DNA of 26,135 nt from Prosthecobacter debontii (lineage in GTDB: Bacteria; Verrucomicrobiota; Verrucomicrobiia; Verrucomicrobiales; Akkermansiaceae), in contig CAMCYT010000006.1 of the NCBI GenBank assembly GCA_945885485.1, positions 1 to 26,135 of the forward strand, written 5' to 3'. Below the pieces are notes generated by a model. That model ran no database searches. It saw nothing but the letters and a program-made list of their open reading frames with translations, and had not been told where the DNA came from. This document shows, piece after piece, positions 7,906 through 16,263 of the stretch. Position 1 is the first letter of the stretch; each line of letters starts with the position of its first letter. The position numbers were made by a program, and so were the translations under genes.

Positions 7906-9456
7906 ATGTCTCCATCCGAACTTAAAGCAGAAATCCTTCGCCTCACCCGCGAGTATTCCAAGCTTACTCATTCAGCCAATCGCCCTGGTAACGATCCCGA
8001 AAGAAAACCCTATATTCAGGGTGAAACCATCCCCTATGCAGGCAGGGTCTTCACCGAAGACGAGGTCGAGGCCGCTGTCTCGTCGACTCTCGACTTCTGG
8101 CTTACTCTTGGGCCTGAAGGTGCGGCCATGGAAAAGGAGCTAGCGGCGTTTATAGGTGTGAAACATTGTCTGCTCGTTAATTCCGGATCCTCTGCCAATC
8201 TCGTCGCATTCTCGGCGCTCACCAGCCACAAGCTTCCTGAACACAAGCGCATTCGCAAGGGTGACGAGGTCATTACAGTCGCCGCAGGATTCCCCACTAC
8301 CGTCGCCCCAATTATTCAGTGTGGTGCGGTTCCGGTTTTCATCGATGCGAAAGTTCAGACCGGCAATGCGGATTGCTCACTGCTTGAAGCCGCCTTTTCG
8401 CCGGGAAAAACCAAAGCGGTGATGATGGCGCATGCACTGGGTAATCCGTTTGAACTCGTAACCGTTCTTGAATTCTGCCAACGCCATGATCTTTGGCTGA
8501 TTGAGGACAACTGCGATGCTCTTGGCTGCACCTACAGCTTACCATTGCATTTGGCAAAATCCCTAAGGCTCGACCACTTGATTAAAATCGCTGAAAAATG
8601 TGAGCATCCCATCATTTGTATCCAAGACGGCACACTTACAGCCCCTACCGGATCTTTTGGGGATATTTCCACCCAATCGTTCTACCCTCCGCACCACCTC
8701 ACGATGGGCGAGGGCGGTTCTGTGAATATCATCCGCCGTGCCCCCTTGAAAACCTATGCCGAGAGCTTTCGCGATTGGGGACGTGATTGCTGGTGTGCGT
8801 CCGGAATGGACGATACTTGCGGCAAGCGCTTTCAGTGGCAGCTTGGCGAGCTTCCGGAAGGCTATGATCACAAATACATCTACAGCCATTTGGGTTACAA
8901 CGTGAAACCACTTGATATCCAAGCCGCCATCGGTCGGGTCCAGATCCGTCGTTTGCCAGAATTCATTGAAGCACGCAAAGAAAATTGGGAAGCTTTACGT
9001 AGGAGATTGAACGGCTTGGAACAATACCTTGAATTTGCCTTGCCGACCCACGCGACCTCATGGATCCCGCCTCATGAGAGAACTGATCAAGCAGAGGCTT
9101 TCACTTGGGACGGAACTGGCTGCAAAACCGATTGCTCGTGGTTTGGTTTCAAGATCACTGTGAAAGAAAGCGCACCGTTCACCCGCACGGAACTGGTCAA
9201 ACACCTGGACGCCAATAAAATCGGCAATCGTATGCTCTTTGGCGGCAACCTCGTTCGCCAACCCGCCTTTGTGCGCCTCCGTGCGGACGATCCGGGTGCT
9301 ATGCGCGTCTCCGGACAACTCCCCGCCTCTGACCGCATCATGAATCAGACCTTCTTTCTCGGCACATACCCAGGACTTACTCGAAAGCAGTTGGATTATA
9401 TGATAGAAACCATACGCACTTTCATCGATAACTCCAAGGCAGAACGCAAAAAATAA
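7906..9456 (+). CDS. rfbH: CDP-4-keto-6-deoxyglucose 3-dehydrase (E1) with insertion
   Basis: This member of the DegT/aspartate aminotransferase fold has the RfbH hallmarks. The usual PLP lysine is replaced by histidine in SFYPPHHLTMGEGG (His263/264). The [2Fe-2S] ligands are present as Cys295-X-Cys297-X7-Cys305 in DCWCASGMDDTC, with Cys203 in EDNCDALG as the fourth. The enzyme removes the C3 hydroxyl of CDP-4-keto-6-deoxyglucose, normally with electrons from the E3 reductase. It has 516 residues against about 437 in enterobacterial RfbH. Part of the excess is a 34-residue insertion between residues 208 and 245 (TYSLPLHLAKSL... region), which stretches the Cys203-Cys295 spacing to X91 instead of X57. 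The rest is probably C-terminal (around residues 390-420). No E3 gene is in the window. Confidence 0.93.
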   Translation: MSPSELKAEILRLTREYSKLTHSANRPGNDPERKPYIQGETIPYAGRVFTEDEVEAAVSSTLDFWLTLGPEGAAMEKELAAFIGVKHCLLVNSGSSANLVAFSALTSHKLPEHKRIRKGDEVITVAAGFPTTVAPIIQCGAVPVFIDAKVQTGNADCSLLEAAFSPGKTKAVMMAHALGNPFELVTVLEFCQRHDLWLIEDNCDALGCTYSLPLHLAKSLRLDHLIKIAEKCEHPIICIQDGTLTAPTGSFGDISTQSFYPPHHLTMGEGGSVNIIRRAPLKTYAESFRDWGRDCWCASGMDDTCGKRFQWQLGELPEGYDHKYIYSHLGYNVKPLDIQAAIGRVQIRRLPEFIEARKENWEALRRRLNGLEQYLEFALPTHATSWIPPHERTDQAEAFTWDGTGCKTDCSWFGFKITVKESAPFTRTELVKHLDANKIGNRMLFGGNLVRQPAFVRLRADDPGAMRVSGQLPASDRIMNQTFFLGTYPGLTRKQLDYMIETIRTFIDNSKAERKK

Positions 9457-9465
9457 ATTACCAGT

Positions 9466-11175
9466 ATGGGAAAAATAAAAGCCTCCGATTACATCGCTGA
9501 TGAGTTGCACCGCCAGGGGGTCACTGTGCTATTTGAAATGATTGGCGGTATGATCACTCATATCATTGATTCGATTCATCAAAGAGGACAGATTAAAATT
9601 GTCAGTGTGCATCATGAGCAAGCGGGTGGCTTTGCCGCAGAAGCCGTTGGACGAATGACGGGAGTCCCGGGAGTTGCATTGGCAACCAGTGGACCGGGGG
9701 CTACGAATTTGGTCACTGCGATTGGCAGTTGTTATTTTGATTCGGTGCCGACGGTCTTCATCACAGGACAAGTGAACACATCGGAGCTTTCAACTGGGCG
9801 CGCACTGCGCCAACAAGGGTTTCAGGAAACTGATATTGTTTCTGTGGTGCGGCCGATTACGAAGGCGGCCTGGCAGCTAACAGATGCCGAAGATTTGCCT
9901 CGGATGTTGAGGGAGGCATTCAAGTTGGCAAATGAGGGACGCCCGGGTCCTGTCCTTGTGGATTTACCGATGAATTTGCAGCGGATAGAGATTGAGGTTC
10001 ACGATGAACCCCTCTCATCGGATGAAGCTGTTGAGAATCACGCAGTCGCTGAGTTTGCTCAAGAAGTAGCCCGCGCATTTATGTCCGCTGAGCGGCCGTT
10101 AATCATCTCTGGCGGAGGCATTCGCGCCGCTAATTCTCACTATGAATTCATGCAAGCAATTGAGGCAAGTAAGGTTCCCGTTGCGTTGTCCTTGATGGCA
10201 ATTGATTTGCTACCATTTGATCATCCTCAGCGTGTAGGAATGATTGGAACATACGGGAACCGATGGGCTAACCATGTGATGATGGAAAGTGATGCGATAC
10301 TCGTTATCGGAAGTCGTCTCGACGTGCGTCAGACGGGAGCAGACACGGAGTTTTTTAAAGGGAATCGCCCGATATACCACTTGGATTGCGACCCGGAGCA
10401 ACTCAATAACAGAGTAGTGGGTTGTCAGTCGTGCCTCGGCGAGCTACCTGAGTTTTTACCGCTATTGAAAAAAGCATTTGAATCGCAGTCACCATTATCG
10501 TTGGTTGAATGGTATAGCAGAATTGAATCGCTGAAGTCACAACGTTCGGATGTTGATGAACTCAAAGGATGTAAGGGGATAAATCCGAATCTTTTCATGC
10601 ATCGCCTCAGTCAAGCATCGACCGGTGCGTCTGCAATCATTGCGGATGTCGGAAAAAATCAAATGTGGGCGGCGCAATCAGTTGAGATACACTCAGGCCA
10701 GCGCTTCTTGGTTTCCGGTGGTATGGGCTCGATGGGATTCGCATTACCTGCGGCGATCGGCAGTGTATTTGCATCAAACCAACCAGTCGTTTGCATCACG
10801 GGTGATGGCGGCCTTCAGTGCAATATTCAGGAATTGGAAACTATCTCAATGCATGGACTGCCTATAAAAATTCTAGTCTTCAATAATAAAAGCCTGGGGA
10901 TGGTAGGCCAGTTCCAAGAGGATTATTTTGAATCGCGGATGCAATCTACTGTTTGGGGATACAGTGCACCCGATTTCGAAAAAGTATCTAAGGCATATAA
11001 TATCGATGCTAGAACCATTTCGAATCCAGAAGAAGTGGATGAGGCGATCAAATGGCTATGGAGCGATCCGACAGCACCTGCATTGCTGAACGTGATGATT
11101 GACCTCGATACAAAAGTGTATCCGAAAGCCGCGTATGGTAGGCCGATCAACGATATGGACCCGCGTATCAGTTAG
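9466..11175 (+). CDS. yerE: ThDP-dependent acetolactate-synthase-like enzyme, probable YerE-type sugar C2 transferase
   Basis: The protein has 569 residues and three-domain acetohydroxyacid synthase architecture. The cofactor-activating glutamate is Glu51 in HHEQAGGFAAEAVGRMTG, followed by ATSGPGATNLVTA. The ThDP/Mg2+ motif starts at GDGG (446-449) and ends at NN (473-474). Taken alone it could be called IlvB. The position 9 bases after rfbH, behind rfbF-rfbG, matches the yersiniose cluster, where YerE uses pyruvate to add a two-carbon unit to C4 of CDP-3,6-dideoxy-4-ketoglucose. No acetolactate synthase small subunit (ilvH) is adjacent, which argues against a branched-chain amino acid role. 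Family assignment is firm; the YerE assignment is inference from context. Confidence 0.8.
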   Translation: MGKIKASDYIADELHRQGVTVLFEMIGGMITHIIDSIHQRGQIKIVSVHHEQAGGFAAEAVGRMTGVPGVALATSGPGATNLVTAIGSCYFDSVPTVFITGQVNTSELSTGRALRQQGFQETDIVSVVRPITKAAWQLTDAEDLPRMLREAFKLANEGRPGPVLVDLPMNLQRIEIEVHDEPLSSDEAVENHAVAEFAQEVARAFMSAERPLIISGGGIRAANSHYEFMQAIEASKVPVALSLMAIDLLPFDHPQRVGMIGTYGNRWANHVMMESDAILVIGSRLDVRQTGADTEFFKGNRPIYHLDCDPEQLNNRVVGCQSCLGELPEFLPLLKKAFESQSPLSLVEWYSRIESLKSQRSDVDELKGCKGINPNLFMHRLSQASTGASAIIADVGKNQMWAAQSVEIHSGQRFLVSGGMGSMGFALPAAIGSVFASNQPVVCITGDGGLQCNIQELETISMHGLPIKILVFNNKSLGMVGQFQEDYFESRMQSTVWGYSAPDFEKVSKAYNIDARTISNPEEVDEAIKWLWSDPTAPALLNVMIDLDTKVYPKAAYGRPINDMDPRIS

Positions 11176-11176
11176 T

Positions 11177-12127
11177 ATGTTGCCTGCTCCCATTCAGTCG
11201 GCACTAGAGGGTAAGCGTATTTTTATTACTGGAGGAACAGGCACGTTTGGTAAATGGCTCATTCATGAACTTAAGAACATAGCATGTAAGCTCGTGCTTT
11301 TGACTCGGGACGCCCCGCTGTTTTTGAAATCGTTCCCTGAATTTGATGTGGAAAAAATCACTTTTATTGAAGGTGATGTTCGTGATTTTAATTACCCTAA
11401 AGGTTATTTTGACTACATCATACATGCAGCAACGCCTGTTGTGTCTGATTCATTATGTGATGATGATTTGATGGCCATTATTGTGGCGGGCACGACGAGA
11501 GTTATTGATTTTGCAGCGCATGTTGGTTGCAAACGTATGCTTTATGTGAGTTCGGGTGCTGTTTATGGGAAACAGCCCCCAGAGCTTGAGCAAATCCCGG
11601 AAAGCTTCCCGTGTAATCCGATATCTGCATACGGAAAAGGCAAATTGATTGCGGAGAACTTATGCTTAAGTAGTGGAGTTAATTGCGTCATTGCTCGCTG
11701 TTTTGCCTTCGTCGGTCCTAGCATGCCCTTAAATGCTCATTTAGCGATTGGCAATTTCATTGGGAGTTGTTTGAAAAATGAGTCGATAGAAATTGAAGGT
11801 GATGGAACTCCTTTGCGCTCTTATATGTATGCCTCTGATCTAGCTGAATGGCTGATGGTTGTCCTACTAATGGGGAATGAAGGTGAAGTTTACAATGTTG
11901 GCTCTGATGTCGCAATTAGCATCTTGGACTTAGCGTTAGAAGTGCGACATGTATTATCGACTAAGAATCTGATTAATGTCAGAAACGCAGTAAGTAGTGG
12001 CCAAGTTATTGAGCGCTATGTGCCTAGTAACAGAAAAGCAATAGAGTCGCTAGGTCTACAAATGAAGTTCGATCTTGCGTGCTCCATTCGGAGCACTGCT
12101 CAGAGCTATGCTGCATTAAATTCTTGA
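11177..12127 (+). CDS. Extended SDR sugar reductase/epimerase, possible YerF-like
   Basis: The chosen ATG at 11177, one base after the previous stop, gives MLPAPIQSALEGKRIFITGG; the frame stays open further upstream but would overlap the previous gene. The 316-residue protein has a Rossmann loop GGTGTFG (19-25), an SSGAVYG segment, and the catalytic Tyr152-Lys156 in SAYGKGKLIAEN, so it is an NAD(P)-dependent epimerase/dehydratase family member. In the yersiniose pathway the last step is reduction of the acetyl branch by YerF, an SDR, and this gene sits in exactly that position. A 4-epimerase or 4-ketoreductase for another sugar is equally compatible with the sequence. A perfect 7-base hairpin lies near the 3' end (12079-12096). 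It is the last gene of the plus-strand operon. Confidence 0.8.
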   Translation: MLPAPIQSALEGKRIFITGGTGTFGKWLIHELKNIACKLVLLTRDAPLFLKSFPEFDVEKITFIEGDVRDFNYPKGYFDYIIHAATPVVSDSLCDDDLMAIIVAGTTRVIDFAAHVGCKRMLYVSSGAVYGKQPPELEQIPESFPCNPISAYGKGKLIAENLCLSSGVNCVIARCFAFVGPSMPLNAHLAIGNFIGSCLKNESIEIEGDGTPLRSYMYASDLAEWLMVVLLMGNEGEVYNVGSDVAISILDLALEVRHVLSTKNLINVRNAVSSGQVIERYVPSNRKAIESLGLQMKFDLACSIRSTAQSYAALNS

Positions 12128-12177
12128 GGCTCGCCATGGATCTCTATCATCTTATTAGTGATTTCATCCGCGAACAT

Positions 12178-13176
12178 TCAATCATTCGAATTGGATGGTT
12201 GGATCGGCGCTATGCTGAAATGTTTACGCAGGTAGCGCTGTGAATAAGAATCAATTATTCGCTGAATTGGCCTGGGTGCTAACCTACCAAGGTTCCAAGT
12301 TCTTTTGGTAGCCGCGCCTATTTTAAAGGCTTCATTTAGGTAAGTCGAAAATGAAACTCCTTTTTGAATACGTCTTTTGAAACCAGACTTCAGACGCCTG
12401 TGACTCATTACACAAAAACAAATACCCGTAAAATCAGATAACTTGTCGCCGAGTATATCTCGAAAGAATTTTTCACGGTTTAACCAAACTATATAAGGAG
12501 GTTGCGTTTGACTGTGATGAGTATCTTGAGCGTCATGGCGACCCGTAAATACATACTCGCCCGTTAATATCAATGCGGCCCCGTCACCCACTGCTTCGAT
12601 TAAAATCGGCCGATCTCCCCATTTTCCGTAGTTAACCTTGAGATTGTCAAAATCCAGATATTTCAATGCAGTCTTAGTGTAAATAGCGCTGCAGAACGCG
12701 ATCTTGTTTCTCATAAAGAGCGCAGCTGAGAAATGTAACTTATCTAGTTTTAGTATTGGGTGGATAGCTGCTTCAGAAAAGTTTGGCTTCGATTTCGCTG
12801 GAATTGTAACCGCATTCGTGACGACTACATTTACATCTTGGTTTGCCCTTAGGTATTCATAAGCGGTTTCGATATACGCTGGATGTAGTTGGTCGTCGTC
12901 ATGAAAAATCATGACGTATTTTTTAGAACATAAGCTCTGGCAGCGTTTGATATTACCTAGCCCTCCTACATTTTCTGTCGCAGTTACAAGATGTAGATTA
13001 GGCTCTTCAAATGACGCTACGACTTCTGCGGTATGGTCATTACTCGCGTTGTCGAGTATCGTAATCGAAAGTCCTTTAATGGTTTGTTGTAAGCAGCTTC
13101 CGATGGCAACCTTTAACATGTCGGCACGATTATAGGTCAGTATGAATATCTCTAATTCTTCAGTGGCTGCAGACAT
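12178..13176 (-). CDS. GT2-family glycosyltransferase
   Basis: The 332-residue protein has a GT-A fold signature: the N-terminal strand ELEIFILTYNRADMLKVAI, the nucleotide-binding DNASNDHTAEV near residues 42-52, and a DxD metal site FHDDDQLHPAYIE at about 91-104. GT2 enzymes are inverting transferases acting at the cytoplasmic face of the membrane. No membrane segment is seen. The C-terminal 100 residues, rich in Arg and Lys (RRLKSGFKRRIQKG), are not recognised. It starts 11 bases after the GT10 gene upstream and is the distal gene of the minus-strand cluster, ending about 50 bases from the convergent plus-strand operon. Donor and acceptor are unknown. Confidence 0.87.
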   Translation of the reverse strand: MSAATEELEIFILTYNRADMLKVAIGSCLQQTIKGLSITILDNASNDHTAEVVASFEEPNLHLVTATENVGGLGNIKRCQSLCSKKYVMIFHDDDQLHPAYIETAYEYLRANQDVNVVVTNAVTIPAKSKPNFSEAAIHPILKLDKLHFSAALFMRNKIAFCSAIYTKTALKYLDFDNLKVNYGKWGDRPILIEAVGDGAALILTGEYVFTGRHDAQDTHHSQTQPPYIVWLNREKFFRDILGDKLSDFTGICFCVMSHRRLKSGFKRRIQKGVSFSTYLNEAFKIGAATKRTWNLGRLAPRPIQRIIDSYSQRYLRKHFSIAPIQPSNSND

Positions 13177-13187
13177 AATGAATGGAT

Positions 13188-14189
13188 TTAATGCTTTTTC
13201 CTATGTGAGAAGATTGAGTGATAGGCGCTAAGCCATTTCTTTCGGAGTAATCTTAAGCCGTGTAGGTGTGGCTTTGCCCACATTTCATGCAATTGGCGCT
13301 CTTTCTTTTTGCCCCACCTTCCACGATTTCGACGGTAAGCCATTTCGAGATCTTGGTCGAAGATATTAGATAAAAACGCTGAAAATGTCTCATCTTTTAA
13401 GCATTCAGGCTCTATGCCATTAGGGAACCAAGGTTCTGATAGCATTTGTCGATATAAGGTCTCGTCTTGATCGATTTCTTGAACTTTCCGAGCAACTTCT
13501 TCAAGGGTTTGAAATTCATGGCAATTGATGAAAGCCTTTGGATTGAATAGTGATCCGATTTCGGGGTCGCCCCAATAGATTGGCACCGCATTTGATGCAG
13601 CTGCATCCGCAAATTTTTCAGTTAGATATCCTGGATGTGAACAATTCTCAAAAGCGATTACAAACTTATGTCTTAATTGAAAAAGGCGTTTGTCGGGCAC
13701 CGGACCACCTACATTATTGCGCCAACGTCCGCCGGAGTTCACCGTCTTGTAGTCGGATAAGAAATCAAAAATCTCGGATCGCTCGCTAGCACTATTACTC
13801 GTGTTAGACATTACATAAGCGCAAAAATCTGTTTTTGTGGAGAGGACGCTATTGATTGACGGGCGAGGTGAAGTGAGTGCCGAATATGATTCACGGTAGA
13901 GTTTAATGAGTGGAAGCCAAACATATCTATCTCCAAAGATCAGTTTTTCGAAAGTCATTGCGTAGTCACTGATCATGAAGTTCGGACTAACGTTTTCACC
14001 TGCGACGAATATGCGAACTCCTGAGTATTTTAAAACATCATATCCACCCACCGAATGAATCACGTATTCGGCCGAAGTATCGTCAGTGAATTCAAACGAA
14101 TATCGATCTTTCACGAACGCTAATAAAGGTTCGATGATCGACATGTCCGCGTCGACAACAGCGATTCGTTTTTTGACTTTGCTTATCAT
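13188..14189 (-). CDS. GT10-family (alpha-1,3/4-fucosyltransferase-like) glycosyltransferase
   Basis: The 333-residue protein shows the GT10 pattern well. The middle part has FVAGENVSPNF..DYAMTF (62-80), YKTVNSGGRWRNN (147-159), KFVIAFEN (175-182), GYLTEKFADA (187-196) and VPIYWGDPEIGSLFN (202-216). These correspond to the GDP-fucose-binding domain of Helicobacter-type and eukaryotic alpha-1,3-fucosyltransferases, including the conserved GYLTEK region. The family transfers L-fucose from GDP-fucose, usually to GlcNAc of Lewis-type structures, although bacterial members may act on other acceptors. The C-terminus is basic (RRNRGRWGKKKERQ), compatible with membrane association as in other bacterial FucTs. 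A second GT10 gene lies directly upstream. No GDP-fucose synthesis genes occur in the window. Confidence 0.88.
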   Translation of the reverse strand: MISKVKKRIAVVDADMSIIEPLLAFVKDRYSFEFTDDTSAEYVIHSVGGYDVLKYSGVRIFVAGENVSPNFMISDYAMTFEKLIFGDRYVWLPLIKLYRESYSALTSPRPSINSVLSTKTDFCAYVMSNTSNSASERSEIFDFLSDYKTVNSGGRWRNNVGGPVPDKRLFQLRHKFVIAFENCSHPGYLTEKFADAAASNAVPIYWGDPEIGSLFNPKAFINCHEFQTLEEVARKVQEIDQDETLYRQMLSEPWFPNGIEPECLKDETFSAFLSNIFDQDLEMAYRRNRGRWGKKKERQLHEMWAKPHLHGLRLLRKKWLSAYHSIFSHRKKH

Positions 14190-14259
14190 GTTAGGTCATT
14201 GAAAATACGAGAATGATGATCTTGCGAAGATAAAGTAATAGTTACCGTGAGAATTAATT

Positions 14260-15279
14260 TCACGCATTTTTGTAATTTAGAGCTCTTTGGGCTTTCCAGA
14301 TTATGTGTTGAAGTAAGTCGCTCGGATGACGTGCTCGCATCTGTTTGCGACCATATAGCAGGCGTTTTGAGGCCGGTAGTGATGCATTGAAATGGTTGGT
14401 GATGAACTTAGTCAGCATAGCCATTAAATTGTATTCATATAGGATAAGACGTTGTGCTTCTTTAAGTGCATCTAGACGTTGCTTATAGTTATTGGGATCG
14501 GAGATGAACTCGTTGATCGAATGAAGGGCTTCGTCTGGCTTGTTGATGTCGATGGTCAGGTAGCTGTCAGAAGGGAAGTAGTCTCCGATGTTGGGGCAGC
14601 CATAGTAAATTGGGATCGCTCCGCTGAGGAATGGGTCGGCGAGTTTTTCTGTCCAATGATGCGTAGCTACATGATTTTCAATTGCCAAATGAAATCGATA
14701 GCGATCGAGGGCTTCATATTTGTGTTCGATGAAGCGAACACCATGTCCGAAAATTTCGAGTTGGGGCAATTGCTGCTTTAATCTCTGGGTGAATTCGTAG
14801 CGATCGTTATGGATAGTGTGCTTTTGTCGCTTTGATGAGCATACTGTAGAGATGTTTGCTGTTTTTTCGTGGAAATCAATTTTTTGAATTTCATCAAAAT
14901 CATGGCCGTTAAACCATAAGTTTCCTGTGTGTGAATGAATCCGATTCGGATGTGGGAGTGATTGCTCATCCTGACTGGTCAAGACATGTGCAAATTGTTC
15001 AGTAAAGGCGCGACCATAGCGAGTAATTGTGGGGGGCTCTGTTGTGACCAGTAGCGTATGCTGATCGGCGCATGCTAGGTTTTCAGGAGGAGCACTAATT
15101 TCACGGGAGATGTCATCAATCACTACCAGCCAATCGTAGTTACGTTCTTCTAATGTGAATATGAATTCACAATCGCCCCAATGAGATTTTTTATTCGGAA
15201 ACTGAGGTATGCATAGTGTTCCAGGTCGGCCACGATGAATCAGCTTGACTCGAATTTTTTGGTTTCGCGAAGGATTCAT
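14260..15279 (-). CDS. Second GT10-type glycosyltransferase, divergent
   Basis: The 339-residue protein carries the C-terminal GT10 block: YRFHLAIENHVATHHWTEKLADPFLSG (residues 194-220 include HLAIEN and WTEKL) then IPIYYGCPNIGDYFP (222-236). The N-terminal half (DWLVVIDDIS, TLLVTTEPPTITRYG) differs strongly from the neighbouring GT10 and from Helicobacter FucTs. HWTEK replaces the usual GYxTEK, so the linkage or even the donor may differ. It is separated from the downstream GT10 by 70 bases. I am confident of the superfamily and less so of fucosyl transfer. No signal peptide or membrane segment is seen. Confidence 0.78.
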   Translation of the reverse strand: MNPSRNQKIRVKLIHRGRPGTLCIPQFPNKKSHWGDCEFIFTLEERNYDWLVVIDDISREISAPPENLACADQHTLLVTTEPPTITRYGRAFTEQFAHVLTSQDEQSLPHPNRIHSHTGNLWFNGHDFDEIQKIDFHEKTANISTVCSSKRQKHTIHNDRYEFTQRLKQQLPQLEIFGHGVRFIEHKYEALDRYRFHLAIENHVATHHWTEKLADPFLSGAIPIYYGCPNIGDYFPSDSYLTIDINKPDEALHSINEFISDPNNYKQRLDALKEAQRLILYEYNLMAMLTKFITNHFNASLPASKRLLYGRKQMRARHPSDLLQHIIWKAQRALNYKNA

Positions 15280-15355
15280 TTAGTGATGTTTTTTTACTTA
15301 AACGCGATATCGAATAGATGTTTTCCGTTTCGTAGAAAACTTTATTAAAGCGTTC

Positions 15356-16165
15356 CTAATTCTTAATTATAAGGACGCTGTTTCCGCGTGTTTTGAGTAG
15401 GAATACGTAGCCAATATGCAGCATGTGACCGATAATGTCTTTTTCCCAGTTATCACTACGGCAGTGTTCTATCACGATACATTGTGGCCATAAACATTTG
15501 GGGGCTTCAGCGAAAAATGGGTATAGAGCTCGATCTTCTAAACCTTCAATATCTATTTTTAACCCAGAGATAGCTTGGATGTTATTTTCTGCTAGAATTT
15601 CAATTAGAGGCTTAGTTTTGATGGTGACTGATTCAGTGTAACTTTCTGAATTATTCTTCCTAATGTTGGCACTGCCTAGATCGCCTGAAGACATTAGTTG
15701 GAACTCCCCAGTATCGCCTACTCCAAGCGGTATAACTTTGATTTTGCTAGAAAAGTCATTCGCTTGGGCGTTGAATCTTAGTCGTTCGAGTGCTTTTGGG
15801 TTAGGTTCGATTGAGAGAACGTCTGCGCCAGATGAGGCAACAGAGAGGCTATAGAATCCAATATTAGCCCCTAAATCTACAAAGAGGCCGTATTTACAAG
15901 CTTGAATTAGTATATTGATTTCAGCGGAATCGTAACGTCTTGCGGATGTGAGAATTCTTTGGTCAGTGACGTTGTCATCTAATTTCAATCGATATTTGAT
16001 TCCAGAAATTTTAATGTCTAGTATATGGCCATAGTATTTTTTCCAAAGATGTATGATTTTCGATTTGAATCCACCTCTTACTAGGCCAGTCGCAATGGCG
16101 ATCCTTAGGGGCCATGATTTTAATGGGGCCGCGTAATATCCCCAAGAATGGTTTAAATCGTTCAT
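15356..16165 (-). CDS. FkbM-family methyltransferase (first of three)
   Basis: The 269-residue protein has the class I SAM-binding motif LFVDLGANIGFYSLSVA (94-110), the acidic motif II end VLSIEPNP (Glu120), and the FkbM signature ISGLKIDIEGLEDRAL (199-214). FkbM-like enzymes methylate hydroxyl groups, often of sugars in glycans or glycosylated secondary metabolites. A preceding N-terminal segment of about 90 residues is typical of the longer FkbM proteins. It lies within the glycosyltransferase cluster, 76 bases upstream of the second GT10 gene, and most likely O-methylates a sugar of the same glycan. The substrate cannot be read from the sequence. Confidence 0.87.
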   Translation of the reverse strand: MNDLNHSWGYYAAPLKSWPLRIAIATGLVRGGFKSKIIHLWKKYYGHILDIKISGIKYRLKLDDNVTDQRILTSARRYDSAEINILIQACKYGLFVDLGANIGFYSLSVASSGADVLSIEPNPKALERLRFNAQANDFSSKIKVIPLGVGDTGEFQLMSSGDLGSANIRKNNSESYTESVTIKTKPLIEILAENNIQAISGLKIDIEGLEDRALYPFFAEAPKCLWPQCIVIEHCRSDNWEKDIIGHMLHIGYVFLLKTRGNSVLIIKN

Positions 16166-16263
16166 ATTTTTTAAATGTAGTTCATCACAATGCCATCTTT
16201 GATTTCTCTGGAGTGTATTTTGCTTAAAATACTACAAGTGGTAATTTTTAGCAGGATATGCCA

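Noticed and set aside
7906..9456. Calling rfbH an ordinary DegT-type sugar aminotransferase
   Set aside because: The PLP lysine is replaced by histidine and the Fe-S cysteine motif C-X-C-X7-C is present, which is the E1 dehydrase pattern.
9466..11175. Calling the ThDP enzyme a plain acetolactate synthase (ilvB)
   Set aside because: The sequence alone allows it, but there is no ilvH or other branched-chain amino acid gene adjacent, and it sits directly after rfbFGH as YerE does.
11099..11176. Upstream extension of the SDR gene to base 11099
   Set aside because: It would overlap the end of the ThDP enzyme gene by about 75 bases; the ATG at 11177 places the Rossmann loop at the usual distance from the N-terminus.
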